From Straminergon stramineum (Eukaryota > Streptophyta > Bryopsida > Hypnales > Calliergonaceae): DNA of 64,000 nucleotides. Below the pieces are notes generated by a model. That model ran no database searches. It worked only from the letters and a program-made list of their open reading frames with translations, and had not been told where the DNA came from. Below are positions 35,758 to 48,375 of the stretch, in pieces. Positions within the stretch are counted from its first letter, which is position 1. Each line of letters begins with the position of its first letter. The position numbers were made by a program, and so were the translations under genes. The stretch covers positions 21,948,001 to 22,012,000 of the forward strand of contig OY987267.1 of assembly GCA_963920665.1 (NCBI GenBank), in the 5' to 3' direction.

Positions 35758-36240
35758 TTTCGCTCTAGCTGCTTTTCAAGAGTCCTGGATGTCGTTCACA
35801 CGACGCTTTCATTCAATCCTCTCTATATAATACACAAATGCAAAGGAATGTCAAGAATGGCCTCTTGTATCAATATGCTTGTACACGATTTCAATACAAA
35901 CGCGCCATTCGAACACTCCGAATGAAGCACACACCCAACTCATCAACCAAACCTAGAAAAGATATTATTAAAACTAAAAAAATGCTAGAATCCACGTGAG
36001 AAAGCAAATTCAACATTCCCTCCAAGTACAAACCACCAGAAAAAGCACCAAATCAGGAATTCACACGAAGAATTCACCAACCTCGCAAGCTTCCACTGTC
36101 GCCCTCGCAAAGCTTCCTCCTTGATCTCTGTCGCTCGTCTCGACCCCTCAAGAAACACACCAATACACACGGCAGATTCCTGCACGAAAGCTCGAAGAAG
36201 ACGAGGGCAGCTCCCCCTCCCACACAACGGACCAGAGCCG
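35758..36240 (-). other. Probable 5' UTR and 5'-UTR intron of the FAM91 gene
   Basis: The stretch just upstream of the FAM91 ATG is GC-richer than the intergenic DNA and carries no supported coding exon. Reading the minus strand, a plausible donor (GCGAG followed by GTTGGTG, near 36085) and a plausible acceptor (ATTATATAG, near 35820) would remove an AT-rich intron inside the 5' UTR. The short open frames here are in mutually overlapping phases and do not resemble a protein. The exon limits are inference; cDNA would be needed to fix them. Confidence 0.35.
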
Positions 36241-36540
36241 GAGTAAAATGCGGGCGATCAGCCGATCACTAAGTAACAACACGGGGATCAATGCCCCCAA
36301 TAATAAGTGCACAAGGAAACTTGCTCGCAAGTAGGGTTGGCTAGACTTCGGGAGAGAAGAAGTTCCCAAAGAATGTACTCGTGTACGGGAACGCGGTTTG
36401 GTCGTGGATGACCGTGCACGTGTAAATTCGGCCGTCTGGGAGACTGCTCCCACGACATGGAATCGGACTGTGGCTCACAAGCTGTGTTTCTTTTTGTGTT
36501 TTTTTCTCTCTGAAACAAATGAATCGGAATCACAAGCTGT
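36240..36540 (-). promoter_or_regulatory. Putative FAM91 promoter region with a G-box
   Basis: This GC-richer DNA lies directly upstream of the probable 5' UTR and ends abruptly near 36540, where AT-rich repeat-like sequence begins. A palindromic CACGTG (G-box, the bZIP/bHLH site of plants) is at 36417-36422. No convincing TATA box is visible at a suitable distance. The assignment rests on position and composition. Confidence 0.35.
36417..36422. promoter_or_regulatory. G-box CACGTG
   Basis: Exact CACGTG palindrome in the presumed FAM91 promoter, inside GCACGTGT. In plants this core is bound by bZIP and bHLH factors. Function at this site is unproven. Confidence 0.35.
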
Positions 36541-39468
36541 GTTCATTTCAGTAGGAAATTTTTCGGTAAATTTTTTTCCCTATTGTTTTTGAATTTGAAT
36601 GATTTTTGTTTGAAAATCACCTTATGGGGGGGGGGTCAAGAGATGGGTGATTAATTTTCAGTGTTTGGGAACAACCGGAAGACAGCTCAAAGTTAGCCAT
36701 TGGAATTGGAAAAAAGCCCAGTTGCAATTGGAAAACATTGGAAAAAGATCAGAGGAACCCTACAAAATTTATATTCAGAGTGAAAAATAGAGAAAATAAT
36801 CAGACTTAGTATCAGTTCAATATGGGAATTAAAGGAAAATAGCTAGTAGAACTCAAAAAATATCCCAAGTATTAGGGCTATAATCGTTAAAAATTAGATG
36901 AAACTAGTGTGCCTTGTACCATTGCCATAGCCAAAACCAAAGTAAAAGTATTTTCCTACTTTTTCATCTGAAATAATTTTGAAATTCAATAACTTTCACA
37001 CCATAGGTCTAAACGCCATGAAACAAAGCCTATGCACCCCTCCTTGCCAAGGGCTTTCCGATTATACCAAGAATTTGATTGGAGGATGCTCGATCTGGGA
37101 GATCTCAACATAACAAAACAAACAAACAAACAACCTAACTTAAAGTATGGATCTCCCATATTGATTGTGTACAATACAAAATATGTAGACTAAAATTTAT
37201 TTCCATCCAAAATTGGCTAATAGGATGGATTTTGTTGTGAGAGAATTTTTCAAATACTTCAAAAAAAACGCTTCAAGTTTAAGCTACTCCAAACTTCAAT
37301 TTGTTTGGTCTAATAGAACACACTTCCATTTTCTGATAGAGTTGATGATATATACTAGAAGAAAAAACATTAGTCGGCTCTCACATTGAGGTGAATTTTT
37401 TAGTATGGAAAAGTTAGCCAAGCTTTGCTAATATGATTTTTGGAATGAAAATTTATATAGAGGGGGGTTGCCGACTTAGAATTTAGCAATTGACTTTGAC
37501 TTTGAATAGAAATTTACTATGATTTTGCAACATGCTGTATTTGGTATTCAAAATCACAATTGAATCCCAAATCGAATTGCAATAATGAATATTCTATTGC
37601 TTTGGCTCCTATTGCTTTCTATACCCAAAGACATACACAATATGAGTGAGATTTTTCATTACTAGTCACTCAAAACTAAGAATATTTCCATTAATTTTCA
37701 TAAATTTCCTAAATAATTATAATCCTAAATTTTTCTTTCAATTTTGCAACTGGAATCACCCACTTGAGATAACTCATGTTTCAAAATTTATTTGAATGCT
37801 TCATACTACTATCTTTTTGTCTTGTGATAGGTTTGCAAAAGCTCATAGGAAAAAGCCAACCTCCAACCTTAGGTAAAAGGTCACAAAATCACATTGTATA
37901 ACCAAAAGCATTCAACTAATTCCATTACTGAGGATAGTTGGCTGTGAATTGTGAACGAAGCCATGGAGAAGTTCCTTCTGTGGTTGTGTTTGATCTTAAG
38001 TGATAAATGCCAAAGAACAAAAATGCCAAAAGTTGTGGGTGAATACAAGAGGCCACCACTCTCCATGCTTGCATACTGAAAGGAAACAAGAGTCTCATTA
38101 CACCATAAAAATATTAATGTCCTTCAATTGTAGAATCTTCCTCCTATGAAATCATTTCTTCAAAGATAGGATCCTACATCTATTTATTGTTGTGTAGGAA
38201 CTCTTCTCTACACCAAAATGAATGCTTCCATTACTCTACAATTACTACTCCCACACTTCTTATTTCCAACTCAATGTAAAATGACAATCATCACAAGAAT
38301 CTCTTCTTTCAAATTCAAAATCACTCTCATCAAAGCCTAAAAGGAAAACTTTGTTATGTCATCAAAACCACAACCTAAACAAGATCAATCAAAGAATGAC
38401 ATCAAACACAAAAGGAAACAAACCCAAAGTTGTTTTGAATTGTGAAACATCGTTGTTGTTGAATGCATCCCTTCAAGTCTTACATTCACACTTTGTTACA
38501 AGTCCAAAATTGCCAAACAACAACCAATCAAACAAAAGTTAGAAATTGTATAAACATTTGATCAATGAAAATATTGTTTGCATTAGAATTGTTCTAATCT
38601 TGTGATCTTTTCAACTTGGGGGAAATTGCAAGAAGTGGGGTTCCTCACTAACAAAGTGATGTGGCAAGTAAAATTCAAATACATGGCAAAAGCTTACCAA
38701 ACTTGTTAAAGATTTTGCACTCTCCTTAAAAGCTGAATAAACATATGATTGATCTTTGTGAAGGCCAAGTCCCCTACCATTACTCCCCCTATTCTTTAAG
38801 ACTATGTAATCAAATTTTGAAAATTTGGTTTCATATTAGGAATCAAAAGATTCTAGATTTTGAAGAGAAGTAAAAGAATGCAACTAAACCACTACAAAAT
38901 AGGGAGTAGATTTTACATTTATCCACCATCCATGATCATGTGGTGAAAAGACAACAATATAAAGTGAGGTTTAGACCTTGTAGACTAAAGCTCATCTAGA
39001 CTTTATGGACCCACGGGGCAAAAACTTTGAATTTTTTTTATCTTGGTAGATAAATGTAAAAATTTGTCTCCTATTTTGAATTTGGTTAATTTTTATTTTT
39101 CAACCTTTCTACAATTGAACTAGAGTCCTTGAATTCAAAATTTATAGATTTTATCATCTATGGAAATAAATAATTCTTGTGATATCTAAATAGAAAAAAT
39201 CAAAGTTGGATCTACCAACCAAATCACATAATACCTTGGACCTAAAATATAAGGTAATTTTGTAAAATTTCAAAACACAACATTATTTATGCAAATTGAA
39301 TATTATTACAAATAAAAATAAATAAAAGGTAAAATATTTTTTCTCTAATGAATGGCTTAAAAATTCTCAAAGGTTGGAAATTTTATTTTTTTGTAGGTTT
39401 TCAAATTTTACACTAATTAAGAAATGAATATATGAATAATGAATAATTTGATGTATTTTATCTACATG
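36541..39468. other. AT-rich stretch with no supported gene
   Basis: Lies between the FAM91 promoter and the piggyBac region. Only short frames without motifs. Confidence 0.6.
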
Positions 39469-39709
39469 AAATAGTGAAATTAGGTTGCCCCACACTAATT
39501 TCTCAACATTTGACACTAAATAAATATTTACAATTATTGTACTAGAATGAACTACTTTTGAATTTCATATTGTTGTATTTGGGACTTATGAACCTCCATG
39601 TGTACAAACGAAAATATTTTTAGAAATATTTGTTGACTTTGATGGCTTATAAAGTAACTTTCTTGGGGTAAGGCAACCTAATTGTTAAGGCAACCTAATT
39701 TCACTATTT
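39469..39709. mobile_element. Small inverted-repeat element, 241 bp
   Basis: AAATAGTGAAATTAGGTTGCC at 39469-39489 is repeated as its exact inverse at 39689-39709. A second copy of AAGGCAACCTAATT directly precedes the right end. The core is AT-rich. No target duplication could be assigned. Confidence 0.7.
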
Positions 39710-40479
39710 AGTGTAGTGGTTATGATTTGTGATAGTATTTCTAAAAACAGACATTGGAACTTGTAAGATTTTATTTTTTCAAAAAATTCTAAGGGAAAAA
39801 AATATTTTAAGAATCTACCAAATTCCATTCACCAAATTTCATTCATTATTGGCAAGGAATGCCAATCTTGACCATTGACTATGGTTTATTAAAATAATAA
39901 AATAAACTATATAACACCTAAAGACATTCAAGCTCATTTTCAAATAATTTGTGGCATATATGACATGTAGACATTGTTGTTACTCCATCCAATTCTTCCA
40001 CAAAAAATTTGCAACATGAATTGCATTCAGTCGTGGAACATGAATAGGGATTTGTTCATGGCAGTAACAATCAAAATTGCCTAAAAGTCCAATGTAGACA
40101 AAATGAAAGTCTCTACACTCTTTCCTACAAAATTTTATTGTGGAAATTGAAGAATAGCCTAGCCCTTTCAAAAAAAAATTGTAGCATAAAACAAAATTTG
40201 CAACAACAGCTACATGTGGTCAAAGTCGGTGGAGGCATCCTCAGTCTGGAGTCGGACTTCACAGTGGTCACCTTGCCCAAAATTTTTTATCATACCGCGG
40301 CTCAAAGTGTGGTGTCTTCACACGTGATCAATGGCCATTGAGGTTGAGGGCCCCAAGCTCCATCAGGGGGCTGTTGGACACCATCCAAACTGCTAGGCAA
40401 TGACAACAACAAGCCCATTAGTTTCGGTGGTAACGTGCACCAAAGTTGCGGGCATGTAGGACCCATCTTTTGGTCGAGT

Positions 40480-42416
40480 GCACCTTCGAGAAGCATGGAC
40501 CTTTACACAGAAAGACAAATCTACAAGCTTAGCAATAGTGTGCCTGCCGCCTCTTGCAGATGCAACATCTGGGACAGAGTTGAATGTGACTTTGTATAAA
40601 ATGAAGAGCCGAGGGATGACGATTCCATGTTGTGTAGGTGCGTGGCCAGTCTATCTTTCGTAAAATGAGGCCAAAGGCGACATCATACATGAAATTCACT
40701 AGACGCACTTTCCTCTCTCCTCATGCACGTCTGTCATGGCAGTGGCACACCCATGCATTCTGAAGGACGGAATCCACAACAAACATAAGATACTTGTGCC
40801 ACCACTTGTTGCTGTGAAATTGAGTGCTATAACTCTTCCGCATTTGGTCCACGAGATCCACACTATGCATGTTGGTTTGATATTCAACTTGCTACGATGT
40901 GGTCGAAATCTCCTCCCTCACTCCTTTCACCCAACGACAAGCAATTGCGGGCCTTGTCGGATTAGTTGAAGTGCTCAAGAATGCTACTAGCTTTGAATCA
41001 TACCACACAGAAGCTACCATTCTACCACTTGAATGCATAGCCCAAAATATGGTAGATCGGAGGTGTTCACCTTTTTTGAATTCACAAAGGTGAGAGGGAA
41101 AGTCGAGGCAACCACCCTTCTCTGTGCCCGTTGCAAAGATGCCTCGGCGTAACAGTCCATCAAACAATGATGGCTCAGTGAAGAAATTGTCGATGAAGAC
41201 ACTATGGCCTCGATGTTGTAGACCAGCCGTGAGTTGGTGGACTACATGCTCTCCCAAACCAGCTTCAAACTCTCCACCACCCTTGCCAAGATATGGAATG
41301 ATGTTCCAAATGAAGCCAAAGTCCACACACATTGCTGCCCAAATTTGAACCTATAGCGAGTGGGTTTCGCTGGCATGTATTGGCGACATGGGCTTGGGAA
41401 GTCCCTATAGGCAACCATTATTTCATCGCAAGTCAACCACTTTTGGGGGTTATAAACTTGTTGAGAGACTTCTATGAAGTGTTGGAGCAACCGCCGAATC
41501 TTGAAGAGCTTGTCATAGGAAGGATTAGCCTTATCATGACAGGCTGTGGAATTATCAATGCAATGAATGCAACGTAGAAGCGATTCAAAGTTGTCTCATG
41601 AAAAAACCCGTGGAATAACACCACAATGCCAAAAGACATCTTCCTGCCAGTAGTTCCGTATGGAAGGTGAAATCTTAAGTCCCATTAGAATTGTGACACC
41701 TAAAAATGCACAGAGCTCCAATCTTCTTGTTGGAGTCCAACGGCTTCCACCATTTGACCCTATTGGCTTGCCTCTTCGTCTTGGATCAATTGAGTTGGTT
41801 GATGGCTGTGAAGCATAAGCATTGGTCTCAGACACAATGCGGTTCATCATAACATCATCAAACCAATGGTCGAAGAAAGCACATGCAGTGGGGTTGTTGC
41901 GGATGAAGTGTTGAGTTGGGCCAAGAAACGGCCCTATGAGGGTGACTCGGTCACCATCAAGACTAGGTGTGTGTTGTCCCACTCTGAATCCCTATACAAA
42001 TGCCAAATTCTTTCTACTGCAGCGCTTCGAACGGGATCTATGAACGTAAACTCTCGATATTTTTCAACATCAACAAGTTCCTCATCATTTGCTAAATCTT
42101 CATTGTCAAGCAATAACCAATCGGAATTATTGTCAATAGATGAATTGTTACCTATAAAATCAACAAAATCAGGTACCCACCCATTGTTGCGTAAATCGGT
42201 TGTCCAGCCTTCAAGACCAGCAACAAACTGGCCTTGAGATGTAATTGTACCAAGCCAAGGCAGGGTCACGTAACCACCTCCACTTCTTGGCGAAATGTTG
42301 TCATCAAGATTGCCTACTCCCACCTCGACTTGGTTCTGTACATGACCAACACTACCTCCTCTATTATTATCACTAGTAGTTCCTCCTCCCTCAAACGCAG
42401 TCACTGGCAGTTCCAC
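40480..42416 (-). pseudogene. piggyBac-type (DDE_Tnp_1_7) transposase, decayed
   Basis: Read on the minus strand, the pieces run in order over about 1.9 kb in changing frames. They are an acidic N-terminal part (42416-41934), a segment with ELCAFLGVTILMGL (about 41720), then WLTCDEIMVAYR with QYMPAKPTRYRFKF, FIDNFFTEPSLFDGLLRRG and VWYDSKLVAFLST. These hold the three catalytic aspartates, at about 41427, 41191 and 40999. Next come MHSVDLVDQMR (about 40870) and a block ending MFVVDSVLQNAWV (about 40750). The tail has the spaced cysteines CPRCCICKRRRQAHYC, LCKGPCF and H (about 40580-40485), as in the piggyBac cysteine-rich DNA-binding domain. A stop at 41596 and frameshifts near 41950, 41300 and 40890 make it a pseudogene, unless introns explain some of them. 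piggyBac enzymes cut and paste at TTAA. I found no TTAA-flanked termini for this copy. Confidence 0.88.
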
Positions 42417-42557
42417 TACACTTGGAGGCGCAAGTTGTGGATGCCAATCCTAGTGTAACCCTTGCCATGCAATTGGCCGTCAAGGTGGGTCGATCATCGC
42501 CAAGTCAATCACCGAATCTAACTACTCTCTTGTTCTTGCTACATTGTCAAAGGCAGC

Positions 42558-43675
42558 TCACAAATTCATCGCATGCTTAAGCAGAGCTGAGGTCGAAGTC
42601 AACTGTTGTTGAGTCTCCTCGCAAAGCAACTCCAATGGCGACAATTCACCACAATTTTGGGCCATTTTGGTGATCAATGGGCTGGTAGAGCTAGTCCTTG
42701 AAGGAGATCCAAACCTACAACGTTGAGCCCTATGACCCTCCCATGAGGTAGGCAAATGTGACGGAGATCTAAATTGTTGTTGCTCCAGTTCCGCTCGGCA
42801 CCAAAGTGTTGTCAACCACAAGATCGGTGGCAATGTGCTACCACCCTCAATTTGAGGCAGCACCCATCTTCTCGACTTTTGGTGATTTAAATTGCTCTTT
42901 ACACGACTGTGAATTTGATTCTTTCCCTCACAAGCATCCTAATCAACCCCTACCAACATGCTACCTTCTCCTAATTCAACCATCTCCAAACCTAAATGCA
43001 AATCCCTTTCCCCTAAATTTGCCAATCCTATATATACCTCCTCCTACATTCACATTTTCCACCCCAATAGTGTTATTTGGCTCAACATTGCCCGCCTCAC
43101 CAACATTACCCCCACGTCCCCTCAAATCACCACCCAGCTTCCCCCTAGCACCCTTTGTACTACCACCTCGCCTTGCCATTGTTTTTGGCGATGTAACATT
43201 GTTAGAATTGTCTGGCACGATTTCTTTGATTATCAAATTGCTATGTATCTTTCTCAATGCGGCGCTTACCCCTTGCAAATTTGTTTGTGCCACTGCCAAT
43301 GTTCTCCGGATCTGTCCCCGTTGTTGAGCAGGTCTCGCTTTGAGATCCACATCAACCTTCTTCCTTGCCTCGGTCTTCATCATCCAGTGAAGTAGGCTAC
43401 TACTTGGTGCGCAAAAAGACGTTGAGGAAGTAGAATCCCTCATTGATCTCCCTCATGATATTGCTCCGACCACCTCAGCAACCTTCCAATGTACATACGG
43501 CACAAGTAGCGCTAATTTTGTGTCCCTGGATTGTTACTTCACTTGTGGGTACATTGTGGTTTTGGTAGTGATAGCAAGAAATCTTCTTGCAAACAATTGA
43601 ACATTTTTTGCGTAGTTGCATTACTCGCACCTCTGTCCACCACCCAGTGAAACAATTTATCTTGCTGTGAACCAT
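42558..43675 (-). pseudogene. Unidentified coding-like tract upstream of the piggyBac remnant
   Basis: Three minus-strand open segments (43675-43475, 43443-42976 and 42863-42558) lie in the same orientation just upstream of the transposase. They share the GC-richer composition of the transposase. The first has clustered cysteines (KKC, CKKISCYH and CAVCTLEGC). The second is Gly/Arg/Asn-rich and the third is Ser/Gln-rich. They could be the N-terminal part of the transposase gene, an accessory ORF of the element, or an unrelated fragment. I do not recognise the products. Confidence 0.35.
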
Positions 43676-43745
43676 TATATTGGTTCACTATTTAAAAATC
43701 CAAAAATATAAACATTAGGCATGAATTTATAAACCTGAAAGTGTT

Positions 43746-43781
43746 AGTACTCTGGATTAAGCCAGTACTCTGGATTAAGCC
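43746..43781. repeat. Perfect 18-bp direct duplication
   Basis: AGTACTCTGGATTAAGCC occurs twice head to tail at 43746 and 43764. Confidence 0.85.
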
Positions 43782-44094
43782 ATAACCATCAATTAGGGAG
43801 TTTTTCACTAAATAGCAATGGAAACTTCATGAAGTTAGGACAAGATTCTAGAAAATGCTATTCGGAGAAAATTAGGGGAAATTCTAGGGGAAAAACAAGG
43901 AGTTAAAACTAAAAAGAGGTTAAGCAAGATTTGGTAGAATAACCAAATTAAGCTAACGGTAAAATGATGAGAAAATGGAAACAAAAAATGAAAAATGAAA
44001 ATCAAAACAAAAGACTAGAAGTAGAAAATGAAACTATAAGTAAATTAAAAATTACAAAAATAGTAAATAATAAAAAACACAAAAGAAGTTAGTT

Positions 44095-44345
44095 AGACTA
44101 AAACTATGACTAAAACACTAGTGTAGTGAGTAAAACACTAAAATAGTGTTAGAAACACTAAAATAGGATTTTACAGTAAGTTAGAGGGTTTTACAGTAAT
44201 TTAAGGGTGGAACACTAAAATAGCGCAATTTACACTAAATTAGAGGATTTTCAGTAACCTAACGCGATTTGCACTAATTTGGCGCATTTTGCACTAAATT
44301 AGCGGATTAACAGTGAATTAGTGTAGGATGAAAGTAGTTTAGAGA
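44095..44345. repeat. Degenerate CACTAAAATAG-type repeats
   Basis: Imperfect short units of the form AACACTAAAATAG, TTTACAGTAA and TTGCACTAAATTAG recur every 15-30 bp. They resemble subterminal repeats of a CACTA element, but I found no CACTA terminus with target duplication here. Confidence 0.45.
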
Positions 44346-44392
44346 ATTAATCCGTTAGAAAGTTAGATATAGGCAAAATTAGGGTTTGGAGC

Positions 44393-44414
44393 CAACTCTC
44401 TCTCTCTCTCTCAA
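44393..44414. repeat. (CT)n microsatellite
   Basis: A run of CT dinucleotides, about nine copies, between GCCAACT and CAACTCTC. Confidence 0.8.
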
Positions 44415-44669
44415 CTCTCTCAATTTTTCCCAACTGTGTATGCATGTGTGTTGGAGAGCATTTTGGGTGATTATGGACATTTTTAAAGCATGAGGAGCTA
44501 GAGACTAGGAGGAGGGAACCAAGGTAGGACAATTTGTCGAGTAGGTCACTATTTTTTGAGAAAAAATGGTGAAGGAATGATGGAAGTGAGGTCAGATGGG
44601 AATTAGAGTGGAGAGAATTAGGGTTTTGTTGAAATGGGAGGGGACTGCCAACTTTGATGACTAATTGCG

Positions 44670-44992
44670 GATGATTTGGAGAGCGGAATGGGCTGAATTT
44701 TTGGGAGGATGGAGAAGGGAAAGTCAGCTTTCCAACAAGACAAGTCTCAACCAATTTCAAGCAAGGAAGAGGACGGAGCGGCCGATTTAGTGCGAGGAGG
44801 TCAAACTGCCTCCGCCACGAAAGACTGACGACTTTGGCGAGCAACTGTGGGAGTTCGGCGAAGCGGATCAACGTGAATTTTGGTGAGGAGAAAGATGGAG
44901 AAGTCAGCTTTCCAATGAGACAAGTCTCGCCTAATTTGGAGTAAGGACAAAGTTGGGGCGATCATTTTAGTGTGACAAGGTCTGCTACCCAT
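44670..44992. repeat. Pair of degenerate direct repeats, ~150 bp
   Basis: GTCAGCTTTCCAACAAGACA followed by AGTCTCAACCAATTTC-AGCAAGGA (about 44720) is repeated as GTCAGCTTTCCAATGAGACA and AGTCTCGCCTAATTTGGAGTAAGGA (about 44905). The overlapping minus-strand frames (44871-44347 and 44992-44801) follow this duplication and have no recognisable product. Confidence 0.6.
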
Positions 44993-45506
44993 CTAGCAGT
45001 AGTTTATTTGGGGTATTTCATCTTCTTTTTTTCTTGTGATTCAGCTAAATCTAAATGTAATGTTAATTACAATATGATCTTTTCTGATCAATCTTGAAGC
45101 AATAGTTCAATAGCCTTGCATGCAATGTTCTTGTAGGGTATGAATGTTTAGAGGGTATATGAGGATTTTTTAGGGTTTTTGGGCAAGCGCGGGAGCATGG
45201 AAGCACTGCCCAAATTGGGGGTAAAATTAGGGTTAGGATATGGATTAGAAAATTGAAGGAAAAAATTAATTGGCCTAAAAGGAAGGTGTGAATATGTTAG
45301 AGATGGGATCTATGGAATTAGGGAAGTATTTGGCATCAATTTAGGAAGTTAGTTAGGAATTGGGGTGGTTGTGGTGTGCTGGAATTTAATTTCAAGACAC
45401 CAAATTGACCCATTTGGTCCCCCAATGGCTAATTTTAGGCACAATTAGGCCTAGTAGGTTGCCCTGACCTCGTAAAGTAGATACTAGGGTCATTAGAGGA
45501 TTTTAG

Positions 45507-46668
45507 TGTCGCGCCCCTTAGTGACACTTACCACCTTAAGCTCACTTTCCAAACACTTAGCACCTTAGTGCCACTAAGGTTCACGCTCTCCTAACACTGC
45601 ACATGCCACGCACCCACAATGTTAGGTTCCAACCCAAGTCACGGGGTTCCCCATTCCTCCGTGACTCCCAATCCTTTCCTTCTAATCCTTAACTCCCACA
45701 AGACACCGGGCATGTCATTTGATGACATGGGGCGGAACTTCCATTGATGTCCAAGCAATCAGTGAGGCACTACTCTCACCGGTGCTAACCGCCCTTGAAT
45801 GGGACCCAACTCCCCACTAGGCCCAACCCAACTCATTTCGGGACTCACTAATCGGGACTCACCCAACGGGACTCACACCATGGCCTAGTGTAGAGTGGGA
45901 CACCACCCAATCGGTATCAAGGAGTGCCCAAGCACTCCATGGTAACACACAAGTGGTGGTGAGGCTCCAACACTAACCTCACCACCCGGGGCCGCTTAGG
46001 CTCACCATGGCACCATCCGGGAGTGAGGAGGGAGACCACCCCTCCTCATAGTACTCTCTGCGGGATTCGGCAGCCCCCCCCATACTAGAGGTCACCGGGA
46101 ACCCCCAAGATGCACCCCATCTTGGAAGACCACCCATTTCTCCCGATTCGCACTACTTTGGGACTCCCGAACTTCCACCCGGCATAACTTTGCGGTCCGG
46201 GATCCAAATCGCACATGCGACCCCATTTTCGACATCTACGCAACGCGTAGATGCCGATGGACTACTCACTTGCTCCATTCGGACAAGTACTCGCAAAGAT
46301 ATCGCCCTCCAAAGATTCGGGACACTCCCGCCGCGGCCGGGACACTCCCGGCGCGGCCAGAGCACTCCCGGCGCGACCAGGGCGCTCCCGGCGCGACCGG
46401 GACACCCCCAACTTTGAACGTCCATAACTTTTGACTCGCAAGTCCAAATCACGCGTTCTTTGGACGGCTAGAAGCGTCTTCTCAAGACCTTTCCAAGCAT
46501 GTATCACACGCCTTCAAATTCATCCGGATCAGAGCGCTACATCGCTCTGATCGCTCGGGACTCCTAGTCCCCCTCACCTCATCTCTTGCAAGGCTTGGGG
46601 AGTCACCCCCAATGTCCCCCTTGCTCACCAAGGTGGCACGGGCACGACTTGTGATGAGGGTCGTGACA
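45507..46668. mobile_element. Solo LTR, 1162 bp, with TTTAG target duplication
   Basis: The unit begins TGTCGCGCCCC and ends GGGTCGTGACA, so it has the TG...CA ends and short inverted termini of an LTR. It is flanked by the identical 5-mer TTTAG (45502-45506 and 46669-46673). It is GC-rich relative to its surroundings and has no gag-pol frame. The 8.84-kb element is another copy, at moderate divergence. Solo LTRs arise by recombination between the two LTRs of a retrotransposon. I lean to Ty3/gypsy because of the termini, but an LTR alone cannot prove it. Confidence 0.9.
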
Positions 46669-46739
46669 TTTAGGGTGCATATTAGGGTGGTGTAAGGGTG
46701 CTGCCTTCATTTCACCTAGAGTAGTTTAATGTTAAAAAA

Positions 46740-47530
46740 TTGATAAAAAAACATTTAAGAGTCCATTGCTCGGAAGGCAATTTAGGTAGGTGTTCCATAC
46801 ACTCCTTGCCAACCAACTCTAGGGGGTTTCTTTGTCTTGTGGTAAAAAAGCCTCATACTTGCACGTCGAATATTTCTTCCTTCATAGCACGCCCAGACCA
46901 CAATGCCATTGTCATGTCGGACAAAATTAAATAAGAATCCAAGCTGTTGCAATAGCTTGGTTGTAAGTGGAGGTAGTGCGCAACACAAATGGCCCCCACT
47001 TGCTAGTCCTCCAAAGCTGCCTTCTTCCAACAATCCCAAAAATGATGCATTCTTCCCCACTCCCCACTTGCCCTACTCATACTCTCTCCACAATGTACAA
47101 GAGCACCCTTGGATACCCACCAAATTCGTGCAAACATCCTCACAATTTTCCAACCAACGTTGTAGATGCTCTTGCCAATCATCGTTGCCATCACTATACA
47201 ACAAATCTGTATTGTGTTTTCACGCCAACAGCGGCAATCTCCAATGAGTGCCCTAAACCCTCCAACACTACACCTTGTCTGCAATGGGATCCAAAGACCA
47301 ACAATCGACCACCGGCTCCTCCCAGTCGTTTATGGGACATTTGGCCAAACTGCCATGTCATGTATTCCTCCCTCAAATCTGTGCGACTACCATGCCACCT
47401 CAAATGTACGCACCCTAAGATGCATTTATATGATTACTGTCCTTGTAGAGTCCACTTTTTTAACCCATGTTTCATCCCACTGATCCACCCAAATCCCAGA
47501 TGGCACTATAGCCATTTATAATTCCCAACA
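46740..47530 (-). other. Coding-like GC-richer tract, unidentified
   Basis: Frames of 60-180 codons overlap on both strands and the composition differs from neighbours. On the minus strand a segmented reading shows SDGNDDWQEHLQRWLENCED and VWACYEGRNIRRASMRLFYH, with stops between. That is the texture of an eroded protein, but I cannot name it. It begins just past the 45.5-kb solo LTR. Confidence 0.3.
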
Positions 47531-48375
47531 ACCAAAAACTGACCACTTGGGCAGTCTAGGATTAATGTGCACCCTAAAATATATAATTGTTCTCACTCTA
47601 TCAATCCATTTGATGTGCACCTAATAATACATAGAAGAGCTCTTGAAAATTCAATGAAAACAATGCAAAATAAATACAAAGTTAAGGAATACAATGTATC
47701 TTGAAATGTCTACATAGTGGATTTGTTGTCACCATTGAAGTTTTTTTAAATAACTTAGAAAGAACACCATAGCTAATCTACTCTATGAAGTGCCAAGTGT
47801 CATATCTTCATTTTCATATTTTTCATCTCTTTGTTCATACTAATCTACAATGACTTCCCCGTGGTTCCTTAGTGAAACCTTTGAGGTTGATTAACTTTTT
47901 TTTATGCAATGGGATTCTTTCTAATAGTTGATTATCGCAACATTCAAAATGTGTATCTATTGTTCAAACACATGAGATTGATTTCTCTTACAATACAAAT
48001 AATTAACCCTCTATATTTTTTACCTTGATAAAGACTAAAATCTCATATATGTTACAAAATTTTAAAAATTTATTTTATGCAATTGTGTTACTTGTACCAC
48101 AACATGTCCAAAGTTTGTTTAAAATCTCTGAACCCTCAACTAGCTATAGCAACTTTGTAAGTGTATAAAACATTATAAGAGGCAATTTATATAAGGGTAC
48201 CCCAAGAATTTTTATTTTTTATTTTTCGAGGGTTTGGCTCAAAAGAGACAACCATATCACATCCCTCACTACCCAGTGAAGAGCACAATTCAAAGTGCTC
48301 ATCATTTGAACATTTGCATCAAATTGAGCAGAACACGGCTTGATTGCGAGATATTCGTTTGAACAAATGAATGTA
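47531..48375. other. AT-rich stretch with no supported gene
   Basis: Left flank of the Tc1 element. Nothing recognised. Confidence 0.6.

Noticed and set aside
44095..44345. A CACTA element suggested by many CACTA-containing short repeats.
   Set aside because: No paired CACTA/TAGTG termini with a 3-bp duplication were found around it.
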